DNA of 64,000 bases from Pseudomonas triticifolii (GTDB taxonomy: Bacteria; Pseudomonadota; Gammaproteobacteria; Pseudomonadales; Pseudomonadaceae). Location of the stretch: NCBI RefSeq assembly GCF_014358015.1, contig NZ_JACONV010000011.1:62001-126000 (forward strand), read 5' to 3'. Both the position numbers and the translations under genes were made by a program. Positions 9,457-17,200 of the stretch are shown here, piece after piece (position 1 is the first letter of the stretch; the number at the start of each line of letters is the position of its first letter). Under the pieces are notes generated by a model. That model was not told where the DNA came from and did not search any database. It saw nothing but the letters and a program-made list of their open reading frames with translations.

Positions 9457-10522
9457 CAAATACGAGCGCTTGCCCAAAGCCGGAGATACTGAAAATGAGT
9501 CCGGCACGGAGGTTTTCTACCTTGCACCACGACCAGTGCCAACGGGTGTTGCAGCCTTTAGCTCACGCAGCCTTCATCAGCATGCCAATGAGGTTTACCT
9601 AGACTTTGGACTAAGTAGTGCAACGGTAGAGTTTGCAGTGCGCTGTAGCATTGGGCCGGTCATGTTTATCGTGTTTTTTTTTATGCTGCTGTCCATCGCG
9701 CTGGGGATTGATGATCATTTCAAATATGGATCACCTGTTTTTGAAATCTTCCTAACCCTTTTTCTGCCAAATCCTTACATATGGGGATTCTCTGGTGGCT
9801 TAGCACTCATGTATTTCTGCTGCTTCGTCCACGCCGTTTACCCTCACTCCAGAATCCCTCCCACCCGCTTCAACCGTCAACGCCGCGAAGTCGCCTACGT
9901 TGCCAAACGCGGCGAGCCGCCACGCTTCACACCTTGGGAAGACGTCATCGCCTGCGTCAGCAGCAGTGTGGTCGCCACCCAGTACGGCACGCAGCAGAAG
10001 TTTGCCCTGATGATCGGCCTGCGGGACGCGTCCGACGGGCAGGTGGTGTGGCTGACCGTGCCCAGCTACACCCTCGGCATGGCCGTCGGCGAGTGGGAGG
10101 CGATTCGCGCTTACATGGAAGAAGGCCCCAGCGCGCTGCCACAACCGATGATGGGCGAAAACATGGAGGAAGGCACCGTCGAGTTCTTCCACATGTGCCG
10201 CAAGGGCTATCGCCATGATCACGGGTACATACGCTACCTGTTCGGCTTTCTGCTCATCCAGTTCTGCAGCGGCTGGACCCTGCCCTGCCACATCGCAGCC
10301 TGGGTCGAACGCTTGCCCAAGAAAGCGTTTCCCAAGGCCGTGCTCAACTGGTCCAGACCCTTGCCGCCCGAGCAATGGCAACGCCCAAGCGACGAATTGA
10401 TCGAACAAAGCAAAGCCGTGCGCAAGACGCTTCGTAAGGGGCTGAGTGTGTTTGACTACTTCAGTGCAAAGACAGCGCATGAAGCGCGCAACAACGCGGC
10501 CGCTGACCTGGAGAATTCGTAA
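9446..10522 (+). CDS. DUF6708-type membrane protein, probable immunity protein of the VasX-like effector
   Basis: 358 residues. Hydrophobic segments lie near residues 70-88 and 111-132, with another weaker one near 262-282, so this is an inner-membrane protein. It resembles the DUF6708 proteins that regularly follow VasX-like effectors in Pseudomonas. The 11-bp overlap with the effector gene, the membrane location and the pore-type toxin next door all point to a role in self-protection, which is an inference. The first third of the gene is strikingly A/T-rich (24 and 21 G+C in the two 60-base blocks 9661-9780), then composition returns to the GC-rich chromosomal norm after about 9840. This mosaic look is expected for a toxin-matched variable part joined to a conserved part. 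Confidence 0.65.
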   Translation: MTSDKYERLPKAGDTENESGTEVFYLAPRPVPTGVAAFSSRSLHQHANEVYLDFGLSSATVEFAVRCSIGPVMFIVFFFMLLSIALGIDDHFKYGSPVFEIFLTLFLPNPYIWGFSGGLALMYFCCFVHAVYPHSRIPPTRFNRQRREVAYVAKRGEPPRFTPWEDVIACVSSSVVATQYGTQQKFALMIGLRDASDGQVVWLTVPSYTLGMAVGEWEAIRAYMEEGPSALPQPMMGENMEEGTVEFFHMCRKGYRHDHGYIRYLFGFLLIQFCSGWTLPCHIAAWVERLPKKAFPKAVLNWSRPLPPEQWQRPSDELIEQSKAVRKTLRKGLSVFDYFSAKTAHEARNNAAADLENS

Positions 10523-10625
10523 CAACACATTGCTTGAGAGACAGCAAACGATAATCCCTCTTATTCAAACCTCAAGAGGCTGATAAGCTTGCACGCCCCG
10601 ATTTGCAGCTCTTTGCAGGATGTGT

Positions 10626-12053
10626 ATGGCTACGCGGCTTCGTCTATCTCTTGCGCTGCTCATGACCCTGGTCGTGAGCGCGTGCGATGACGCCCCGCGT
10701 TTCACGCAGGCTGAACCGGGCGAGGCGTTGTCAGGTGGCAGTGCGACTGTGAGGAAGAGCGACCAGAATGCGTTCTCCATGCCATCGGCCAATCTGTCTC
10801 CGGTGCGTCGTCTGGACTTCAGCGTGGGCAACAGTTTCTTTCGCAGCCCTTGGGTTATCGCCCCGTCCACTACCACGGCGCGGGACGGGCTGGGGCCGCT
10901 GTTCAATACCAATGCGTGTCAGAACTGCCACATCAAGGATGGCCGAGGCCACCCGCCCGAGGCCGGAGACACCAATGCCGTGTCGATGCTGGTCAGGCTG
11001 TCGATTCCTGACGATCCGGCCTTTGCCGACCTGATACAGCGCAACGGTGTGCTGCCCGAACCGACCTATGGCGGGCAGTTGCAGGACATGGCGAACCCCG
11101 GCGTTGCGCCCGAGGGCAAGGTGCGTGTCGAATACGATGCGCTGACGGTCAGTTTCCGCGATGGCACGGCGGTCGAATTGCGTCAGCCTACGTTGCGCAT
11201 TACCCAACTGGGCTACGGCCCCATGCACCCCGACACTCACGTTTCAGCGCGGATCGCGCCGCCCATGATCGGCCTTGGCTTGCTTGAAGCGATTCCCGAT
11301 GATGCGATTCTGGCCAACGCTGACCCGGATGACAAAGACGGCGATGGCATCTCGGGCCGGGCCAACTGGGTCTGGGACGATGCGCAACAGAAAGTCGTCA
11401 TGGGCCGCTTCGGCTGGAAAGCAGGGCAACCCAACCTCAACCAGCAGAATGTCCATGCGTTCTCCGGCGACATGGGGCTGACCACTAGCCTGCGCCGCTT
11501 TGACGATTGCACACCAGCCCAGACCGATTGCCTGGCCGCGCCAAATGGCAATGGCCCGGACGGTGAGCCTGAGGTCAGCGACAATATTTTGCGCCTTGTC
11601 GAGTTCTACACGCGTAACCTTGGTGTACCCGCGCGTCGTAACGTGGAGGACCCAAAGGTTCTGGCGGGCAAGAATCTGTTTTTCGAGGCGGGTTGTCAGC
11701 AGTGCCATGCCCCGTCGTTCAAGACCCGGGCGGACGCCGCCGAGCCTGAACTCGCCAATCAGGAGATTCGGCCTTACACCGACCTGTTACTGCATGACAT
11801 GGGCGAAGGACTTGCTGATAATCGCACGGAATTTCAAGCCACTGGCCGCGAATGGCGCACACCGCCACTCTGGGGGCTTGGCCTGACCTCGGCGGTCAAT
11901 GGTCATACGCAAATGCTGCACGATGGTCGCGCGCGCAATGCCCTTGAGGCCATACTCTGGCACGGCGGCGAAGCCCAGGCGGCGCAGCGACAGGTACTGG
12001 CGTTCAACGCCGAACAGCGCGAGGCGCTGTTGGCCTTTCTGAACTCATTGTGA
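10626..12053 (+). CDS. Di-haem oxidoreductase-family lipoprotein (DUF1111, thiol-oxidoreductase-like)
   Basis: 475 residues from the ATG at 10626, chosen over an ATG at 10620 because AGGA at 10617-10620 is then correctly spaced. A lipoprotein signal ends in VSAC (Cys about residue 20). Two c-type haem motifs are present, CQNCH (98-102) and CQQCH (357-361), the pattern of the di-haem cytochrome c family DUF1111. Such proteins are periplasmic redox enzymes; together with imelysins they form EfeUOB-like or iron-associated operons. The next two genes encode an imelysin and a DUF1513 protein in the same direction with short gaps (31 and 16 bp), so an iron-handling operon is likely. The exact redox substrate is unknown. 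Confidence 0.82.
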   Translation: MATRLRLSLALLMTLVVSACDDAPRFTQAEPGEALSGGSATVRKSDQNAFSMPSANLSPVRRLDFSVGNSFFRSPWVIAPSTTTARDGLGPLFNTNACQNCHIKDGRGHPPEAGDTNAVSMLVRLSIPDDPAFADLIQRNGVLPEPTYGGQLQDMANPGVAPEGKVRVEYDALTVSFRDGTAVELRQPTLRITQLGYGPMHPDTHVSARIAPPMIGLGLLEAIPDDAILANADPDDKDGDGISGRANWVWDDAQQKVVMGRFGWKAGQPNLNQQNVHAFSGDMGLTTSLRRFDDCTPAQTDCLAAPNGNGPDGEPEVSDNILRLVEFYTRNLGVPARRNVEDPKVLAGKNLFFEAGCQQCHAPSFKTRADAAEPELANQEIRPYTDLLLHDMGEGLADNRTEFQATGREWRTPPLWGLGLTSAVNGHTQMLHDGRARNALEAILWHGGEAQAAQRQVLAFNAEQREALLAFLNSL

Positions 12054-12084
12054 TTTTTTCTTTTTCAAGATTAAGGAGCCGGAC

Positions 12085-13149
12085 ATGTTCCGACCCAAGT
12101 TGTTGCTGACCAGCCTTGCGGCTCTCGCATTGGGTGCCTGTTCGCCATCAGACCCTCAGGCTGTCACGTCTGCTGCCATTGCCAAGCAGGTGATCCTGCC
12201 GACCTACAGCCGCTGGGTGGAGGCCGACCGTCAATTGGCGAGCAGCGCGCTGGCGTTCTGTCAGGGCAAGACGGATCTGGCAACGGCACGTGCCGACTTC
12301 CTGAAAGCTCAGAAAACCTGGGCAGAGTTGCAACCGTTATTGATTGGTCCGCTGGCCGAGGGCAATCGCGCCTGGCAGGTGCAGTTCTGGCCGGACAAGA
12401 AGAATCTGGTCGGCCGTCAGGTCGAGCAATTGGTCACTGCCCAACCGCAGATCAACGCCGAAGAGCTGTCCAAGGCCAGCGTTGTGGTTCAAGGCTTGTC
12501 CGCTTACGAGTACATTTTGTTCGACGCTGAAATCGACATGGCAAACGCTGAGCAGAAAGCCCGCTATTGCCCGCTGCTGATGGCCATTGGTGATCGTCAG
12601 AAGACGCTGGCAGAGGAAATCCTCAGCCGCTGGAACACCAACGACGGCATGCTCGCGCAGCTCAGCAAGTTTCCGAATCAGCGTTACGCCGACTCTCACG
12701 AGGCTATCGCCGAACTGCTGCGAGTTCAGGTAACAGCACTGGACACCCTCAAGAAAAAGCTCGGCACGCCATTGGGTCGCCAGAGCAAGGGGCAGCCACA
12801 GCCGTTCCAGGCCGATGCGTGGCGCAGCAAGTCGTCGCTCAGCAGTCTGGAAGCCAGTCTGGCGAGCGCCGAAACCGTGTGGACCGGCGTCGACAATAAG
12901 GGCCTGCGCAGCCTGCTGCCCGCTGAGCAGAAACCGCTGGCTGATAAAATCGACACGGCCTACGCTACCAGCCGCAAATTGCTGTCGGAACTCAAGCCGC
13001 CACTGGCTGACTTGCTGGCCACCGAAGCCGGCCGCCAGCAGCTCACTGCGTTCTACGACAGCCTGAACGTGGTCCATCGCCTGCACGAAGGAGAGCTGGC
13101 CAAGGCGCTGGGTATTCAGTTGGGTTTCAACGCCAACGACGGCGATTGA
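12085..13149 (+). CDS. Second imelysin-family lipoprotein (motif-degenerate)
   Basis: 354 residues with a lipoprotein signal ending in LGAC (Cys about residue 19). Start supported by AAGGAGC at 12072-12078. The helical, Ala/Leu/Gln-rich body, the early segment around ILPTYSRWVEADRQL and the conserved LxxYEYILFD region are typical of imelysin family members in di-haem oxidoreductase operons. At the place where IcmP has GYHAIEF this protein has GLSAYEYILF, so the family His of HxxE is absent. That suggests a partner or structural role different from IcmP. It lies between the di-haem protein and the DUF1513 gene and is probably co-transcribed with them. Confidence 0.75.
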   Translation: MFRPKLLLTSLAALALGACSPSDPQAVTSAAIAKQVILPTYSRWVEADRQLASSALAFCQGKTDLATARADFLKAQKTWAELQPLLIGPLAEGNRAWQVQFWPDKKNLVGRQVEQLVTAQPQINAEELSKASVVVQGLSAYEYILFDAEIDMANAEQKARYCPLLMAIGDRQKTLAEEILSRWNTNDGMLAQLSKFPNQRYADSHEAIAELLRVQVTALDTLKKKLGTPLGRQSKGQPQPFQADAWRSKSSLSSLEASLASAETVWTGVDNKGLRSLLPAEQKPLADKIDTAYATSRKLLSELKPPLADLLATEAGRQQLTAFYDSLNVVHRLHEGELAKALGIQLGFNANDGD

Positions 13150-13165
13150 CCGAGAGGGTTAAGTG

Positions 13166-14263
13166 ATGTTCCGACGTCAGGTCCTGGCCATTGGCAGCCT
13201 GTTGCTCAGCGCCTGTACGCTGGGCGGCTGGACCTTGTTCAAGCAAAAGGATCAGGGACCGCTGCTACTCTCTGCCCGCGACGATGCAGACGGCAGGCAT
13301 TACGCGGTGGGTTACCGCCTTGACGGCAAACAGGTGTTCGCCACTCAGGTGGGACAGCGTTGTCATGACATTATCAATCACCCGTCCCTGCCGCTGGCGG
13401 TGTTCATTGCACGCCGCCCGGGCACCGAAAGCTATCTGATCGACCTGCGCGACGGGAGCCTTTTGCAGACCGTCACCTCCCGACCTGATCGGCACTTCTA
13501 CGGCCACGCGGTCATTCATCGCGATGGCGAATGGTTGTACGCAACGGAAAATGACACGCGCGATCCCGGTCGTGGCCTGTTGGGCGTGTATCGATTCGTC
13601 GGCGAACGGCTGGAGCATTCGGCCGAGATCTCCACTCACGGGATCGGACCACATCAGGTGTCCTGGATGCCGGATGGCGAAACACTGGTCGTCGCCAACG
13701 GCGGGATTCGTACCGAGGCCGAAAGCCGCGTCGAGATGAACCTCAACGCCATGCAGCCCAGTCTGGTGTTGATGCAGCGCGATGGTACGTTGCTGAGCAA
13801 GGAAACCCTCTCCCAGCAGATGAACAGCGTGCGGCACATGGGCATCGCCAGCGACGGGACCATTGTCGCCGGTCAGCAATTCATGGGCGACTCGCACGAG
13901 TTGTCCGAGCTGTTGGCAATCAAGCGACCGGGTCAGCCTTTTCAGCCGTTTCCGGTGGCCGAAGAGCAACTGCGCGCGATGAACCATTACACCGCCAGTG
14001 TTGCGGTACACAGTGAACTGCGTCTGGTTGCACTGACCGCCCCTCGGGGCAACCGGTTCTTTATCTGGGACCTGGACAGCGGCGCAGTAAAGCTGGACGC
14101 GCCCTTGCCAGACTGTGCAGGCGTCGGCGCTGTCGCAGACGGTTTTGTCGTGACATCCGGCCAGGGTCGCTGCCGGTTTTACGATTGCCGCAAGCCGGAA
14201 CTGCTGGCCAAACCACTGGACCTGCCGACCGGCTTCTGGGACAACCATTTGCATCTGGCCTAG
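13166..14263 (+). CDS. DUF1513 periplasmic protein, probable beta-propeller
   Basis: 365 residues from the ATG at 13166; a GTG one codon earlier is also possible, but AGAGG at 13153-13157 suits the ATG. The N-terminus begins with a twin-arginine-like FRRQVLAIGSLLLSAC, which can act as an export signal and carries a lipobox-like LSAC. The rest has repeated strand-rich blocks (GHAVIHRDGEWLYATEND, GIGPHQVSWMPDGETLVVANGG, SVAVHSELRLVALTAPRGN) of a WD40/YVTN-like beta propeller, as in DUF1513. It is last in the operon with the di-haem oxidoreductase and imelysin. Its TAG stop shares the palindrome CTAG with the stop of the convergent gene. Confidence 0.78.
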   Translation: MFRRQVLAIGSLLLSACTLGGWTLFKQKDQGPLLLSARDDADGRHYAVGYRLDGKQVFATQVGQRCHDIINHPSLPLAVFIARRPGTESYLIDLRDGSLLQTVTSRPDRHFYGHAVIHRDGEWLYATENDTRDPGRGLLGVYRFVGERLEHSAEISTHGIGPHQVSWMPDGETLVVANGGIRTEAESRVEMNLNAMQPSLVLMQRDGTLLSKETLSQQMNSVRHMGIASDGTIVAGQQFMGDSHELSELLAIKRPGQPFQPFPVAEEQLRAMNHYTASVAVHSELRLVALTAPRGNRFFIWDLDSGAVKLDAPLPDCAGVGAVADGFVVTSGQGRCRFYDCRKPELLAKPLDLPTGFWDNHLHLA

Positions 14264-17200
14264 GCGCGTTGCGGCCGATCAGCGATGGCGCGGATACCTT
14301 CAACCGCGTCGCTGAGCTGAGCGACGATACGATTGCCTACGTCAGCGCTGTCACCGCCCATCGCTTGATTGCGAATAAATGCCTTCTTGATCTGCTCCCA
14401 GCGGCTGGCCTGCTCATCGCTCAGTTGTCCGCGCAATTCAGCCAGTTTCAGAAGGTTTTCTTCCGCGCCGTGAGTGAGCAATTGCGACTCCCCACGGTAA
14501 TGATCTGAAATCAGTTGATCGATCTCTGATTCATTCATGACAGCAGAGACCTTCTCGGCCAGCTTGTTCATGTTGCGATAGCTGCCCTGTAAGCGAAAAG
14601 GCGGTTCGGTCCGGTACTTGTCGGCTTGAGAGGCGCTGTCGATGTACGCCGCATTCACCCGCAGCAGCACGTCCCGAATAACCATCAGGCGACTCAATGT
14701 TTCAGCCAGTTCGTTCACCTGTGCGCGGCTGTAGTCGTGGCCCAGATCAGTGGCGCTGAACACCTCGCCTCTGGCATGTTCGACCAGTCGATAAAGATCC
14801 TGCATGTCGCGATTGGCCAAAGGTGCCAATACCGGGTTGGACGTCATGCAGTTTTCGATATAGCTGAGCGCAAACGCCGCTTCGCTGCCGCCTGACACCT
14901 CGCCAAGGTTGTAGACATCAGCGCGGTTGACCAGCATATCGGGGATTTTGAACAGCTCGCCCGACTCTGTGTACGGGTTACCTGCCATGACGATGCAGAA
15001 TTTTTTGCCGCGCAGATCGCAGGTTCTGGTCTGGCCTTTCCAGACATTTTCAATGCGTCTGGACCCATCGCACAGCGAAATGAATTTTTGAAGAAATTCG
15101 GGTGACAGGTGCTGAATATCGTCTATCAGCAGGCAGACGTTGTTACCCATTTCAAGCGCGAGATTGAGTTTTTCCAGCTCTTGGCGCGCAGGGCCGTCAG
15201 CCGCCTGCGCAGGGTCCAGCGAATGAGTGCGATGGCCCAGCGCAGGCCCGTTGATCTTTACCAATGCCATTCCCAACTGGAAGGCGACGTATTCGACCAG
15301 CGATGTTTTGCCATAACCGGGCGGAGAGATGAGCATCAGCAAACCCATCAGGTCGCTGCGCTTGCCCTCCCCGGCGGTGCCCGTCTGTTTGGCCAGATTG
15401 TCGGCGATCAGGGGCAGGTAGACGTCATTGATCAACTGGTTGCGAACGAACGACGTGAGAGGACGTGGCCTGAAATCATCGATGCGCAACGCCTCTCGCT
15501 CACGTCGAATGATTGATTGTCGCAACGTCTGATAACGTTGCAACTGCGGTACGAACACCTCGCGATGATGGCGAAGGCGTGTGAAGAAATCGTCCAGCGT
15601 GAACGCCATGGAGCCAGCACTTAGGGTTGGATGGTCCCCCAGCAGGCCGTTCACCCGAATATCCAGGGACGATGTATTGATCCGCAATGTCGGTTTGCCG
15701 GCGAAGCGCAACAACAGCAAGGCCATCGCTTCAGGGGCAAAGTGAGCGAGCGTTCTCTGCTCCGAATCGCGACAGGCTCCCACCACCCAGTGCCCGATCA
15801 GCGCCCACTGCGCACGCAGATCCCCCGCCATTGCGTGAACGGCGTCAGTCAGTTCATCGCTACAGCCTTGCGCATCGAGACGCCGCTCAAGCGCGCCGAG
15901 AATGGCCCAGCCATGCCCACTGACCTCGAACGCCAGCGTCTCCTGCATCAGTGCCGCTGCCAGATACGCTGCGCTTTGCGACACGATACCAGGAGAGACC
16001 GGCAAGCCTGTTTCCGTCGCGAAAGCCTCGAGCGTCAACGCGATGTCGTGGCGCATCTCGTTCACGCCGTCCGGGTGATTGAACAGTCTGAGAACCGCAG
16101 CACTGGAGCGCGCCCGGCGCGGCCAGTCCTTCATCCTGGATTCGAAGACGCCCGGCAGATGCCAGGCAATCAGGGCCAGCGCCCTGGCCGCCGGGCTGAA
16201 ATACAACAGGCCAGCGGCGGTCATGCACGGCATCACCTGCTGGAGGATCAGCGCCGCATCATGGTCGTGAACGCCTTTTTCATAGCCTTCCTTGTAGAGC
16301 GCCGTGCTGAACTGCCGGATGTGCTGCTCCAGTTGCACGAACGTCATGTGCGACAGGTCGGTGCCTGCGTGCGCAGCCGAATCAAGCACCTGTCCGGCAA
16401 GGTACTCACTGCGATAGACGCTGTCGGACTCGGACTCCAGGCTGGCTTGAAAGCAGGCACTGAACGAGGCAATGGCTTCGTCGTTCAGGCGGTCGAAAAA
16501 GTCGGTGCCGGTGATGTGTACCCAGAGCTGCTCGTCGCGCGGGAGAAGGGTGAGGTCCAGCGGCTGAGTATTGATGCTGAACAAATGCCTTGGTCCAAGC
16601 TTCAAGAGCGTACCGCTGGCATCGACCAGATCAGCCTTGTCCCGCTGCCCCCTTACCGCCTGATCGCGAGCCGCCTTGAGGCGAGCCTCGATGTCATCGG
16701 CCTGCACACTGCCCTCAAGGCCACGCAGACGGCCCGAGAGTTCGCGCAGCTTGAGTATCTGCGGATCGCTGGCGAAAAAACCATTAAGCCGGTCAATGTC
16801 AGCGCAGTTGGCAAGCCGACGAGGCAGGCTGTCCAGAATACGAGTGGCCGCCTCGTGGAGGCCCTGAGCCTGGCGCTGCCGAGCATCGATCAGGGTCTGC
16901 CTGTGCTGTTCGAAGGCATCGATGACCTCGTCGCGCCGGGCAATGACGTCACTCAGGAACGACTCATGCTCACCAAAGCGGCTTTCCAGTTCATCCAGCT
17001 GAATCAGCAGTTTCGACAGTTGCTCGTCGCACGCTTGCGGGCTGTTCGCCAGCGACAATGCGTGGGTCAGGCCCTGACCGATCAGTTGAAACTGCGCCGC
17101 GAACTGCGCAACGGACTCGGATGACGCCAGCACTTTGTTGCGCGATCGAGCATGCGCCATGGACTGGTTCATGCGCGCATAAACGTTCGAGATGGCTTCG

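Noticed and set aside
10540..10570. Possible Fur-like GATAAT...TTATTC upstream of the di-haem oxidoreductase gene
   Set aside because: Spacing between half-sites is too short by two bases and the match is weak; not reported as a site.
15631..17124. 497-codon plus-strand frame inside the giant ATPase gene
   Set aside because: Reverse-strand shadow; no start signal and no domain.
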